Position numbers and translations under genes: made by a program. A DNA stretch of 64,000 bases. Origin: Fictibacillus fluitans (lineage in GTDB: Bacteria; Bacillota; Bacilli; Bacillales; Fictibacillaceae). Shown here piece after piece: positions 42,764-50,258 of the stretch. Numbering within the stretch: the first letter of the stretch is position 1; each line of letters opens with the position of its first letter. The notes beneath the pieces are model-generated. The model was not told the origin of the DNA. It did no database searches and worked only from the letters and a program-made list of their open reading frames with translations. The stretch spans positions 186,001 through 250,000 of the forward strand of contig NZ_JAUHTR010000004.1 in the NCBI RefSeq assembly GCF_030418125.1, written 5' to 3'.

Positions 42764-43492
42764 TCAGGGCTTAAGCAAATGATGCATCATCCGGTCACGG
42801 TCATCAAAAAATTGCTTCATCACCTGATAATGCTGGGTTTCCTCCAGATTCACCTCTTGCATCCCGTCCTCAGTCAGTTCCACGATTTTGGCGGAAGGGT
42901 ACGCCATCATAATGGGCGAGTGGGTGGCAATGATAAATTGTGAATGGTCATAAACGAGCTCGTGAATCCTGGAAACTATCGAAAGCTGCCTGAGAGGAGA
43001 AAGGGCAGCTTCCGGCTCGTCGAGAATATAAATCCCTTTTCCCCTGAACCGGTTCTGGAAAGTGGAGAAAAAGGACTCACCGTGTGATTGTTCATGCAGA
43101 GATTTTCCGCCGTATGAATCAATCACCCCCAAGTCTTCAATGTTTGTCGCCACATTATAGAAACTCTCCGCGCGTAAAAAGAAACCGTCTTTCGGCCGTT
43201 CGGTCCCTCTGACAACCGTCAGATACTCATCAAGATTGGAATGCGAGTCGTAGGTCGAAAAATTAAAATTCAAGGAACCGCCCTCCGCGTTAAAGCCCAT
43301 CGAAAGAGCGATGGCTTCAAGCAGGGTGGATTTTCCCATGCCGTTTTCACCAACTATAAACGTAACATCGGGATGGAGCACCAGCTCGTCCATGGCCTTG
43401 ATCGCCGCCAAATTGAAAGGAAAAGAGCCGAATCCGGGCACCTTGTCCCGTTTCAATCGGATGCTGCGGAAATAAGGAGAAAAAAGATCCAT
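42764..43492 (-). CDS. AAA family ATPase with ABC-type fold (COG3910-like)
   Basis: This 242-residue soluble ATPase has Walker A VGENGMGKST (about 46-55), a signature-like SHGESFFSTFQ, Walker B GIYILDEPEAALSP and the switch His in IIATHSPIMMAYP. There are no membrane segments and no transporter partner. The compact layout matches the small predicted ATPases of the SMC/RecF/OLD-like group. Function is unknown; a repair or defence role cannot be assigned. It is convergent with the ArgH-like gene, with no clear terminator between. Confidence 0.85.
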   Translation of the reverse strand: MDLFSPYFRSIRLKRDKVPGFGSFPFNLAAIKAMDELVLHPDVTFIVGENGMGKSTLLEAIALSMGFNAEGGSLNFNFSTYDSHSNLDEYLTVVRGTERPKDGFFLRAESFYNVATNIEDLGVIDSYGGKSLHEQSHGESFFSTFQNRFRGKGIYILDEPEAALSPLRQLSIVSRIHELVYDHSQFIIATHSPIMMAYPSAKIVELTEDGMQEVNLEETQHYQVMKQFFDDRDRMMHHLLKP

Positions 43493-43766
43493 GATGTAGT
43501 ACCTCCTTGGATTTTTTTACTGTCTCATTTGTAAAGTATTTTCATATTAATGGATATTTTTGGTAAAATAGTCGAGTGCGTTTACGGTTTGTTTTAGTAT
43601 ACATTAAGAAAAAGGAAGAAAATTAATAAGATCTTTGGTGAATAAAAAATTAGAGTGTACTGGTTAAAAGGGAACTCAATAAAGACGCAAAAGTAAGAAC
43701 CAAACTCATAAAAAGATCTTGAGTTACATATAAAAATGGTAAAAATATGGAAATGAATACAAGGGA

Positions 43767-43910
43767 GTGTTTCTTATCGTAAACGTACAAGGAATAATTG
43801 TAACTGTATTATTTGTTTTGGTAATTGGAGCGATCCTGTGGTTCTTTATCATGTCAGCAATTAAGGTAGGCGTAAGACAAGCCAATAAAGAAAAGAATCA
43901 GCAGAAGTAA
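43767..43910 (+). CDS. Small single-pass membrane protein (44-47 aa), unusual start
   Basis: The frame ends TAA at 43908-43910 and encodes VNVQGIIVTVLFVLVIGAIL, then WFFIMSAIKVGVRQ and a Lys/Gln-rich tail: one membrane helix and a short cytoplasmic end. The ribosome site AAGGGAG (43761-43767) is eight bases before ATC (43776), while the only standard in-frame start, GTG at 43767, overlaps it. Either a rare AUC start is used or an ATG has been changed. The family is not recognised. Confidence 0.55.
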   Translation: MFLIVNVQGIIVTVLFVLVIGAILWFFIMSAIKVGVRQANKEKNQQK

Positions 43911-44059
43911 TTTTTTTCTGTCGCAAAGCCACGTCGATGGTTATCATCAGAGCCGCGGTTAATATCTAAGGTTACCTGGATAATTAGAGGACCCGTTTTC
44001 CCCATCATTCATATACTGATATGCAGAATAAATTTATTGTAAAAGGGGAGCGGACAGCA

Positions 44060-44506
44060 ATGAATATTACGTTACCCGTTCCATCCCGCTGGGGGATCAG
44101 TGCAGATGTCGGCGGCAGACCGCTTGTCTGGGGAACGGTTGAAATTCATTCAATCATGGATCACAAAATTGAAGGAAGTCTCAACTTCAGGGGGGTACCG
44201 ATTCCGATTCAGGGCTACTGGACGGAGAACACGAGGCATCTGATGTTTAATTCGCCGTACGCCACTTTTTCGGGCAATCTTTCCATTTATGATGATGCTT
44301 CCATCAATACACGGCATTTTCTGATTAACGGACGGCTGCAAATGAAGCAAACCTCCATGATGGCGGGAGAGTATGGAACATGGGTCGCCTCAACCAACAC
44401 CCCATTGGGCCAGGGCGGCGGAACACCACAAGGTCAAAGCCAGATTCCGCCGGTTGGAGCGTTTACCACCTCAGATTACCTGAATGGTGCAGTTGACCGG
44501 GAATAG
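44060..44506 (+). CDS. Small beta-rich protein of unknown function (148 aa)
   Basis: Starting at 44060 (GGGGAG upstream) this gives 148 residues without signal peptide or membrane segment. The body alternates short hydrophobic and polar strands (GTVEIHSIMDHKIEGSLNF, PIPIQGYWTEN, FSGNLSIYDDASI), suggesting a small beta-barrel. The C-terminus is a Gly/Gln/Pro linker (GQGGGTPQGQSQIPP). It has features of a spore-coat or exosporium component, but that is a guess. The family is not recognised. It is monocistronic with a strong terminator. Confidence 0.7.
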   Translation: MNITLPVPSRWGISADVGGRPLVWGTVEIHSIMDHKIEGSLNFRGVPIPIQGYWTENTRHLMFNSPYATFSGNLSIYDDASINTRHFLINGRLQMKQTSMMAGEYGTWVASTNTPLGQGGGTPQGQSQIPPVGAFTTSDYLNGAVDRE

Positions 44507-44507
44507 C

Positions 44508-44542
44508 AAAAGCTGAATGAGAGCTTCTCATTCAGCTTTTTT
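44508..44542 (+). terminator. Terminator
   Basis: AAAAGCTGAATGAG (44508-44521) pairs perfectly with CTCATTCAGCTTTT, and the T-run continues. Confidence 0.9.
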
Positions 44543-44577
44543 ATGTACTAGTGGCTGCAGGGCACTCTGCCTGCAGC

Positions 44578-45198
44578 TTATATCCTCTTTGCTTGTATGA
44601 TGTACCGTTCAGGCGCCCGCCCAAAGTAATCAAATGGATAACAGGTTGTAAGTGTTAACCTTTCATTCTCCGTCGGCACGATAACGCTCCGGTCACCTTT
44701 GTCTGTAATCCAATGTTTTTCAACCACATACCAGTACACCTTATTCTTCATTTTTACAGCGAGCTTATCTCCCGGCTGTATGCTGTCCAGACCAACAAAC
44801 ACGGTATCCCTATGGCCGCTTAGCACCACATGCCCTTTCTCTCCGGGCGTAACGGTATACTTTCGGTTCGAATACATTCCCACTCCTTTCTTTAGTGCTT
44901 TCTCATCGGTTCCCCAATACACGGAAAATTTCTTCTCCATTTTCGGAATGATGAGCTCTGCCATTTTTTCACCCTCTTTAAATGAAGGAGGTTCTATCTT
45001 CTTTTTTTCTATCGGCTTCATGGCCGTTTCTTTTTTTGAGCTTTGATCATCAACCGGTTTATCAACACTTTCGTACTTTTTCATTTCCTTCTGTGTCAGT
45101 GCTTCTGCTGATTGGCGTGCTGAAAACCAACTATACAATTGATAACCGGAAAACGTGAGTCCGATAATGATCAAAGCAATACCTATTTTCCTCATCAT
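44578..45198 (-). CDS. Class D sortase (second copy)
   Basis: This 206-residue sortase has an N-terminal membrane helix (about 5-25), a charged linker and a catalytic domain with His129 (LSGHRDTVF), Cys186 (LTLTTCYPF) and Arg198 (ERYIIQA). The pattern is the same as the sortase at 666-1367, though the linker and sequence differ. It is encoded 64 bases downstream of an excalibur protein ending in MPETA, with a hairpin between, so the pair forms a second sortase/substrate unit. Confidence 0.92.
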   Translation of the reverse strand: MMRKIGIALIIIGLTFSGYQLYSWFSARQSAEALTQKEMKKYESVDKPVDDQSSKKETAMKPIEKKKIEPPSFKEGEKMAELIIPKMEKKFSVYWGTDEKALKKGVGMYSNRKYTVTPGEKGHVVLSGHRDTVFVGLDSIQPGDKLAVKMKNKVYWYVVEKHWITDKGDRSVIVPTENERLTLTTCYPFDYFGRAPERYIIQAKRI

Positions 45199-45219
45199 GC
45201 GTACTCCTTATATCCATAA

Positions 45220-45251
45220 TAAGAAAAAGAGCGGGCTCAGTCCCGCTCTTT
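45220..45251 (-). terminator. Terminator or attenuator between surface protein and sortase
   Basis: AAAGAGCGGG (45226-45235) pairs with CCCGCTCTTT (45242-45251), with T-rich sequence following on the minus strand. It should make the sortase less abundant than its substrate. Confidence 0.8.
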
Positions 45252-45262
45252 CGTTGTCATAA

Positions 45263-45763
45263 TTATCGAGCTTTCTTACGGGCGAAAGCCAGCAATGCAC
45301 CCATTCCGGCTAATAGAGCTCCACCTGCAGCTGCAATCGGCTGATTCGAAGCTGTTTCAGGCATTTCTCCACCGTCCGATGAAGAAGTGGAGTCTCCAGT
45401 ATTTGAGTTGCTGCTGCTTGTATTACTGTTATTACTGTTATCGTTGGTGCTGTTATCACTATTACCACTGTTATCGCTAGCACTGTCATTGCTGGAGTTG
45501 TCGTTGCTGTTATCCTTTTTGTTGGCTAAAAAAGAATCATATTCGCTCTTGCTTACTTCACAAGGAAGTCCATCACTGTCCCGGTCTAAATCATGCGGGT
45601 CGTTCTTCGCATTATACCCATTGTTATCCCAAAATTCCATTACTGCCTGATGACTGGAAAAATCCGAACAGTTCTTATCTCCTGACCCAGCTGCTTCTGC
45701 CTGAATTCCAGTAGCAGAAGATACTCCCAATGCGACTATCCCAACAAATGCCAACCTTTTCAT
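45263..45763 (-). CDS. Excalibur-domain surface protein with MPETA sorting signal
   Basis: This 166-residue exported protein has a signal peptide (about 1-24), then an excalibur calcium-binding domain (about 30-70; NCSDFSSHQAVMEFW, DLDRDSDGLPCE). A low-complexity Ser/Asn/Asp spacer follows (about 80-125). The sorting signal is MPETA, a hydrophobic helix and ARKKAR. The Met at the first position differs from the Leu of LPXTG-like motifs but matches the partner class D sortase next door. It is likely wall-anchored. Confidence 0.92.
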   Translation of the reverse strand: MKRLAFVGIVALGVSSATGIQAEAAGSGDKNCSDFSSHQAVMEFWDNNGYNAKNDPHDLDRDSDGLPCEVSKSEYDSFLANKKDNSNDNSSNDSASDNSGNSDNSTNDNSNNSNTSSSNSNTGDSTSSSDGGEMPETASNQPIAAAGGALLAGMGALLAFARKKAR

Positions 45764-45821
45764 CTTTTCGCCTTCCTTCTCGTTGTTTTTTTCTTTCTAG
45801 TGGTTATTTCTAACCGCTTTC

Positions 45822-45850
45822 ATCATACTATGGCAAATATTGGAAAACAA
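45822..45850 (-). promoter_or_regulatory. Putative promoter of the excalibur gene
   Basis: On the minus strand there is TTGTTT (45850-45845), a 17-bp spacer and TATGAT (45827-45822), about 60 bp before the start codon. Confidence 0.6.
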
Positions 45851-46077
45851 CCCGACTTTTGTCGGTTATTTAAGAATTTTGACGAAAAGTATAGATATAT
45901 TTAAATGGTTCTTTTTGATTAGGTAATTCTTTTTTCCAAGCTTATATGTAAAAAAATCATTTTTGAGAGTATCGATTCATGGTTTTTATTTAAAAATTTT
46001 ATATTTTAACTACCTTCCCTATTAATCGAACTGTTAAACAGATATTTTTAAAAATTCAAACTAATTAAAGTCCTACA
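45851..46077. other. AT-rich intergenic region
   Basis: No gene is visible between the excalibur promoter and the brnQ terminator. A single TGACGAA heptamer (a Spo0A-box variant) occurs near 45888; I see no other structure. Confidence 0.45.
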
Positions 46078-46107
46078 TAAAAAGCTCCTCCGGATTCGGA
46101 AGAGCTT
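46078..46107 (-). terminator. Terminator after brnQ
   Basis: AAGCTC (46082-46087) pairs with GAGCTT (46102-46107) through an inner TCCG/CGGA stem, with a T-run on the minus strand. Confidence 0.7.
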
Positions 46108-46144
46108 GCTTTTATGCAAAAGATATATAACACAGCATCAAGAA

Positions 46145-47509
46145 TTATGAAACCTTCCTGTCACGATCATGGCCGGCAGCCACCTGCGATTGAACTCCGG
46201 GAATCAAGCTCAGGAAATACCCAACGAGAGCCCCGACAATTGCCGGGACAACCCAGCCAAGTCCTGCATCATATAGCGGCAGCACGTGTGAGAAAAAGGA
46301 ATTTACAGCCGGGATGGAAAGCTTGGCTGCATTTAAACCATCAAATAATGAAACAATAAACGTAAACAGCAAGCTGATTTGGTAAACCTGTCTTCGTCCT
46401 TCAAACAGGCTGTGTGCAAAGCTTAAAACGATAAGCATGATCGCCAGCGGATAAATGGCAGTCAATACAGGAACAGAAATGGCAATCAGCTCATTTAATC
46501 CAAGGTTAGCCGTCAATGCACTGAAAACAGAAAGTGCAACGGCAAGTGCTTTGTATGAAAGCTTTGGAAATACACTTTGGAAATAAGATGAACAAGCTGT
46601 TACAAGACCCACACTTGTGGTCAGGCAGGCTACTGTGATCATTAAGCCCAAAAACACATTTCCAAGCGATCCGAAATAGTAGTTGGCTACTGCGGAAAGA
46701 ACTTCACCGCCATTGCTCATTTGGCCAAGCTTTGAAACACTTGAAGCTCCCATGTAGGAAAGAGAAGTATAGACAATCGCAAGAACGGAAGCTGCAATGA
46801 GTGCGGCTTTCGCACAGGTAACAGCGATCACCTTCTTGTCGCTGCCCCTTTTTTCTTTAATGGCATTAATGATGATGATGCCAAAAACAAAAGCAGCAAG
46901 TGTGTCCATCGTCAGATAACCTTCCTGAAATCCTTTAAAAAAAGAATTGGTCGCAAACTCTTTGGTCGGAGCCTTGATTGGCCCGATCGGGTGAACAAAT
47001 GCAGCAATGACCAGAATACCGATAAAGGTCAATTTCAGCGGCGTCAAAATTTTCCCTACAATATCAACTATCTTTGTAGGATTGAGTGAAAGCAAACAGG
47101 TGATAGTAAAAAATACAACCGTAAAAATCAGCAACGGCATATGCCCGGTGTTCTGCGGAAGAAACGGTTTTACACCGATTTCAAATGAAACGCTGCCTGC
47201 GCGGGGCAGTGCAAAAAGAGGACCGATCGCAAGGTATAGTACAAATGTATAAATCGCGCTAAACCAGGGATGAACCCGGTTTCCCATATCGCGCAAATCA
47301 TTGCTTCCCGAAATACCGAAAGCAAATACCCCAAGCAATGGAACGCCAACACCAGTGATCAAAAAGCCTGCATTGGCGATCCAGACGTTGGTTCCGGCGC
47401 TTTGTCCGAGCATCGCCGGAAAAATAAGATTACCAGCCCCAAAGAAAAGAGCAAATAACATCAGGCCGATAACCAATGTATGTGAAGACTGAGTCTTGTT
47501 GTTAAACAC
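46145..47509 (-). CDS. brnQ: Branched-chain amino acid carrier BrnQ
   Basis: This 454-residue, roughly 12-helix LIVCS-family permease takes up leucine, isoleucine and valine with a cation. Diagnostic segments are MLFALFFGAGNLIFPAMLGQ near the start, GFQEGYLTMDTLAAFVFGIII in the middle, and CLTTSVGLVTACSSYF later. The start is GTG at 47509 with CGGAGGG seven bases upstream. The leader carries possible CodY and Spo0A-type sites, as expected for a nutrient-controlled transporter. Confidence 0.95.
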   Translation of the reverse strand: MFNNKTQSSHTLVIGLMLFALFFGAGNLIFPAMLGQSAGTNVWIANAGFLITGVGVPLLGVFAFGISGSNDLRDMGNRVHPWFSAIYTFVLYLAIGPLFALPRAGSVSFEIGVKPFLPQNTGHMPLLIFTVVFFTITCLLSLNPTKIVDIVGKILTPLKLTFIGILVIAAFVHPIGPIKAPTKEFATNSFFKGFQEGYLTMDTLAAFVFGIIIINAIKEKRGSDKKVIAVTCAKAALIAASVLAIVYTSLSYMGASSVSKLGQMSNGGEVLSAVANYYFGSLGNVFLGLMITVACLTTSVGLVTACSSYFQSVFPKLSYKALAVALSVFSALTANLGLNELIAISVPVLTAIYPLAIMLIVLSFAHSLFEGRRQVYQISLLFTFIVSLFDGLNAAKLSIPAVNSFFSHVLPLYDAGLGWVVPAIVGALVGYFLSLIPGVQSQVAAGHDRDRKVS

Positions 47510-47528
47510 AAATAACCCTCCGAATAAG

Positions 47529-47618
47529 AATATTGTGAATATTTATACCATGTCGTTTTTTGTCGACCGAACTGTCGAATACAATATACGATGATAACAC
47601 GCTCACAGAAGAAATCAA
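47529..47618 (-). promoter_or_regulatory. brnQ promoter and leader sites
   Basis: On the minus strand TTGATT (47618-47613), a 16-bp spacer and TATCAT (47596-47591) form the promoter. Downstream lie three TGTCG repeats (plus strand 47551, 47561, 47573; the last a complete TGTCGAA). AATATT-GTG-AATATT (47529-47543) differs at three positions from the CodY box. I see no T-box stem structure. Confidence 0.5.
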
Positions 47619-47812
47619 GGGGAAATTGCAAAAAGAATTTAGTAAATTTCAACTTTTCTCTTTTGAAAGCCTTTTCTATTTAATTCTTAAAGTAATTATA
47701 GAAATATGCAAAAAAATTCCTTCGCCAAAAGGAAGAGGAAATATTACACACATTTATAATTTGAGCGTAATTTGAAGAACAGCAAAAACAGTTCGTTATT
47801 ACACAGATAAAA

Positions 47813-47844
47813 TAAAAAAACACGCCCTTTATGTTAGGCGCGTT
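47813..47844 (-). terminator. Terminator after the 62-aa gene
   Basis: GGCGCGTT (47837-47844) pairs with AACACGCC (47819-47826). On the minus strand a run of seven T follows. Confidence 0.75.
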
Positions 47845-48022
47845 CCTTTTTCACTTTATTGTCCTCAGTCACTTTATTGATACTAAAATCACCAATTGAT
47901 TGTAGGTTCATGAAGTCTAGTACTTTTGTAAGTAGCTCATTTGTTTCCTTGTTAGACTTTTCAAGCTCTTTATCAATTTCATTAATGGATTCAAAAGAAC
48001 TAACTCTTTCCATCATTGCCAT
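47834..48022 (-). CDS. Small charged helical protein of unknown function (62 aa)
   Basis: This 62-residue cytoplasmic protein is mostly one or two amphipathic helices (INEIDKELEKSNKETNELLTKVLDFM) with a Lys/Glu-rich C-terminus. GGGGCGG lies five to six bases before the ATG at 48022. The stop codon lies at the edge of the loop of a terminator hairpin. The helical pattern is superficially like Spo0E proteins, but the SQxLD motif is absent. The family is not recognised. Confidence 0.65.
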   Translation of the reverse strand: MAMMERVSSFESINEIDKELEKSNKETNELLTKVLDFMNLQSIGDFSINKVTEDNKVKKERA

Positions 48023-48070
48023 TTAAACCGCCCCTTTCCGGGTCTTCTTTTATAATCATATCACAGAATA

Positions 48071-48098
48071 AGCGAGCATCTTGGAACGGAAATCAACC
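48071..48098. repeat. Remnant of the interspersed repeat (right end only)
   Basis: AGCGAGCATCTTGGAACGG followed by AAATCAACC matches the last 28 bases of the copies at 15058-15182 and 49214-49343. The rest of the element is missing. Confidence 0.65.
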
Positions 48099-48178
48099 AC
48101 AGTGTAAAAATCAAATTAAGCTTTTCTTAAGGAAACCCCATTACATTAAAATCAGAAACTATGTACAGGGGTGTAGAG

Positions 48179-49093
48179 ATGAAGAAGATTAATTTTGTAA
48201 AGTTTGCGGTGGATGTCATCATGGCGGTTACGTTTGTGCTTTTGTTTAACAAAAGGGTGTTTGGCGGGATGACGTTTCACGAAGTGGCAGGTACAGCCAT
48301 TGGGGTTGCCTTTTTAACGCATATAGCACTGAATTGGAAGTGGATTAGAAACGTCACGAGTAAACTATTTGATAAAAAACTTCCGGGTAAAACGCGTTTC
48401 AGTTATGGCTTGAATCTACTGCTGCTTCTTTGCATGGCAACGATTATGATTAGCGGAATTTTTGTATCAAGGGTGCTTTTTCCAAACGTGAACATAGGAA
48501 ATGAGGGCTGGTTCAAAATGCTTCACATCTCCTTGTCATTCCTGACTTTGATCATCGTTGGCATCCATGTGGGAATGCACTGGAAATGGGTGATCAACGT
48601 CTGGAACCAAGTGCTGTCCATAAAGGAACCGAAATCCTGGATGAACTGGGTTTCCAAAGGAGCAATGGCGGTGGTCTTGGTGTTTGGGCTATTTCAGATT
48701 TATGAAACAGGATTTATGGCACGCGCAGCGAGCCCCTTCAGCTTGATCGGAGGAAATGCGTTTGCTGCAGGGAAAGGAATGGAGAGGGATGATGATGGAG
48801 ACGGCGGTAAACCTTTTAACCGGCCGTTTCAAAATGAACGGAGCAACGGCACAAATGAGAACAGTGAGGGACAAGGACCTCTCGATCAGGGTTCATTCCA
48901 TCATGACCGGCCAGCATTTGGCGGGGAGGACCATAGAGGAAGGGAAGGCTTTGGCGAGCGCGGTCATGAATTTGGCGGGAAGGTGAGCCCATTGTCCGTC
49001 ATTGCCACCTATACCGGTATCATGGCCGTGTTCATAATCGCTGCCTACTATTTCACCCAATGGCTCTCCAGAAGAAAAAGAAAAACCGTATAG
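48179..49093 (+). CDS. DUF4405 membrane protein with charged extracellular loop
   Basis: This protein of about 304 residues has four N-terminal membrane helices with paired His residues (FHEVAGTAIGVAFLTHIALNW; MLHISLSFLTLIIVGIHVGMHW), as in cytochrome b561-like DUF4405 proteins that may bind heme. A long Asp/Gly/His/Arg-rich region follows (about 205-275; DDDGDGG, HHDRP, DHRGREGFGERGHEFGG), then a last helix and RRKRK tail. ATG at 48179 (MKKINF) is preferred. The function is unknown; electron transfer or metal handling is suggested. Confidence 0.8.
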   Translation: MKKINFVKFAVDVIMAVTFVLLFNKRVFGGMTFHEVAGTAIGVAFLTHIALNWKWIRNVTSKLFDKKLPGKTRFSYGLNLLLLLCMATIMISGIFVSRVLFPNVNIGNEGWFKMLHISLSFLTLIIVGIHVGMHWKWVINVWNQVLSIKEPKSWMNWVSKGAMAVVLVFGLFQIYETGFMARAASPFSLIGGNAFAAGKGMERDDDGDGGKPFNRPFQNERSNGTNENSEGQGPLDQGSFHHDRPAFGGEDHRGREGFGERGHEFGGKVSPLSVIATYTGIMAVFIIAAYYFTQWLSRRKRKTV

Positions 49094-49104
49094 AATTAGG
49101 CATT

Positions 49105-49144
49105 ATGCCAGGAACACCAACAGAAGGTGCCTGGCATTTTTATA
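49105..49144 (+). terminator. Terminator after the DUF4405 gene
   Basis: ATGCCAGG (49105-49112) pairs with CCTGGCAT (49130-49137), with inner CACC/GGTG pairing and a T-run. Confidence 0.8.
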
Positions 49145-49213
49145 TTTGTTATAATTTAGGAAGAAAAGATTTGCTGTTATATGAGCACACTTAAAGAATT
49201 GCTTCAATGACAA

Positions 49214-49343
49214 GTTGATTGGAGAGCAAGGTGCGAGACTCCAGCAGGAGATGCGGGACAGGTGAGACTAAGGAGGCGTTTACGCCGGTAACAGGCTCAC
49301 CGCCCGCCCTGCGGAAAGCGAGCGACCTGGAACGGAAATTAAC
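49214..49343. repeat. Interspersed GC-rich repeat, full copy 2
   Basis: This is a 130-bp copy of the element at 15058-15182. It starts GTTGATT and ends AATTAAC (one mismatch to a perfect inverted terminus). The left GCAAGGTGCGAGACTCCAGC and right CGCCCGC..GCGGAAAGCGAG parts are nearly identical, while the centre differs by small insertions. Confidence 0.8.
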
Positions 49344-49390
49344 CACATACGAGAACATCTGAGAACACGAAAACAATAGGAGGATGACCC

Positions 49391-50065
49391 ATGACCATGA
49401 CGTACCTGGAAACGCTGCACGAAGAAATCCGCAGCCGCCAAAATCCGGCGGAAGCGGTAAAAATGGCGGCGTACATGAAAAATAAATTTCCCTTTGCCGG
49501 CTTGAAGTCTCCCATTCTAAAAGATGTTATGAAAAACCATGTGAAAATGTACGGCTTGCCTGACATGAGCGTACCTGGAATCACGAAAGCAAGCTGGAAC
49601 TATAAAGAAAGGGAAATGCAGTATGTCGGCATGTTTCTCGTGGACAAGATGAAGCAGCATATCCGGGAGGAAGACCTGAGTGCGCTGGAGCAAACCATAA
49701 CGAACAAGTCATGGTGGGACTCGGTCGATCATATTGCAAAGCATCACATGGGGTATTACATCCAGACCTATCAGCACAGAGAAAAAGAATTAGTGGAAAA
49801 ATGGATTCATTCCCCCAACATGTGGCTGAAGCGGACGGCCATTCTTTACCAGCTTGGCTATAAGCAAGAGACAGATACCGATATTCTTGCTTATGTGATC
49901 CAGCAGGAAAAAGAGAATAAGGAGTTTTTTATCCGGAAAGCGATCGGCTGGGCACTGCGGGAATACGCAAAAACCAATCCGGACTTTGTCGTGCGGTTTG
50001 TAGAGCGTACGGAGCTGCAGCCGTTAAGCCGAAAAGAAGCGCTTAAAAATATACAGCTCACCTGA
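49391..50065 (+). CDS. alkD: AlkD-type DNA alkylation repair glycosylase
   Basis: This 224-residue all-helical HEAT-like repeat protein of the AlkC/AlkD superfamily excises positively charged alkylated purines such as 7-methylguanine. Hallmarks are NKSWWDSVDHIAKHHMG (the WWDxVD active-site segment with the catalytic Asp) and WMK/WLKRTAILYQLGYK followed by FFIRKAIGWALREYAKTNP. AGGAGG lies eight bases before the ATG. It is monocistronic. Confidence 0.93.
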   Translation: MTMTYLETLHEEIRSRQNPAEAVKMAAYMKNKFPFAGLKSPILKDVMKNHVKMYGLPDMSVPGITKASWNYKEREMQYVGMFLVDKMKQHIREEDLSALEQTITNKSWWDSVDHIAKHHMGYYIQTYQHREKELVEKWIHSPNMWLKRTAILYQLGYKQETDTDILAYVIQQEKENKEFFIRKAIGWALREYAKTNPDFVVRFVERTELQPLSRKEALKNIQLT

Positions 50066-50258
50066 TTCTCCTTGAACGATAACGGCATACAGGATGGAAA
50101 AAATTACAACGGAGCAACTTTCGACCTATTGTTTCTCGTAATATAGTTATTTAGTATAACTTATATAACACTATTACATATTTTTAACATTGGTTTAATA
50201 TTTTTCCATTACTGTATTCCTGTATGCCTAAATACGTTCACAGGAGGAAGCAATCTTT

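Noticed and set aside
45387-45650. Leu/Ser-rich plus-strand frame at the excalibur gene
   Set aside because: It is the antisense shadow of the Ser/Asn-rich linker of the real minus-strand gene.
47560-47775. Plus-strand open frame of 71 codons upstream of brnQ
   Set aside because: It has no ribosome site, overlaps the brnQ promoter and leader on the other strand, and its product has no plausible pattern.
47510-47812. T-box riboswitch upstream of brnQ
   Set aside because: No T-box consensus, specifier stem or antiterminator could be found in the leader.
47834-48022. 62-residue protein as a Spo0E-family member
   Set aside because: It lacks the SQxLD signature helix, unlike the gene at 17754-17915.
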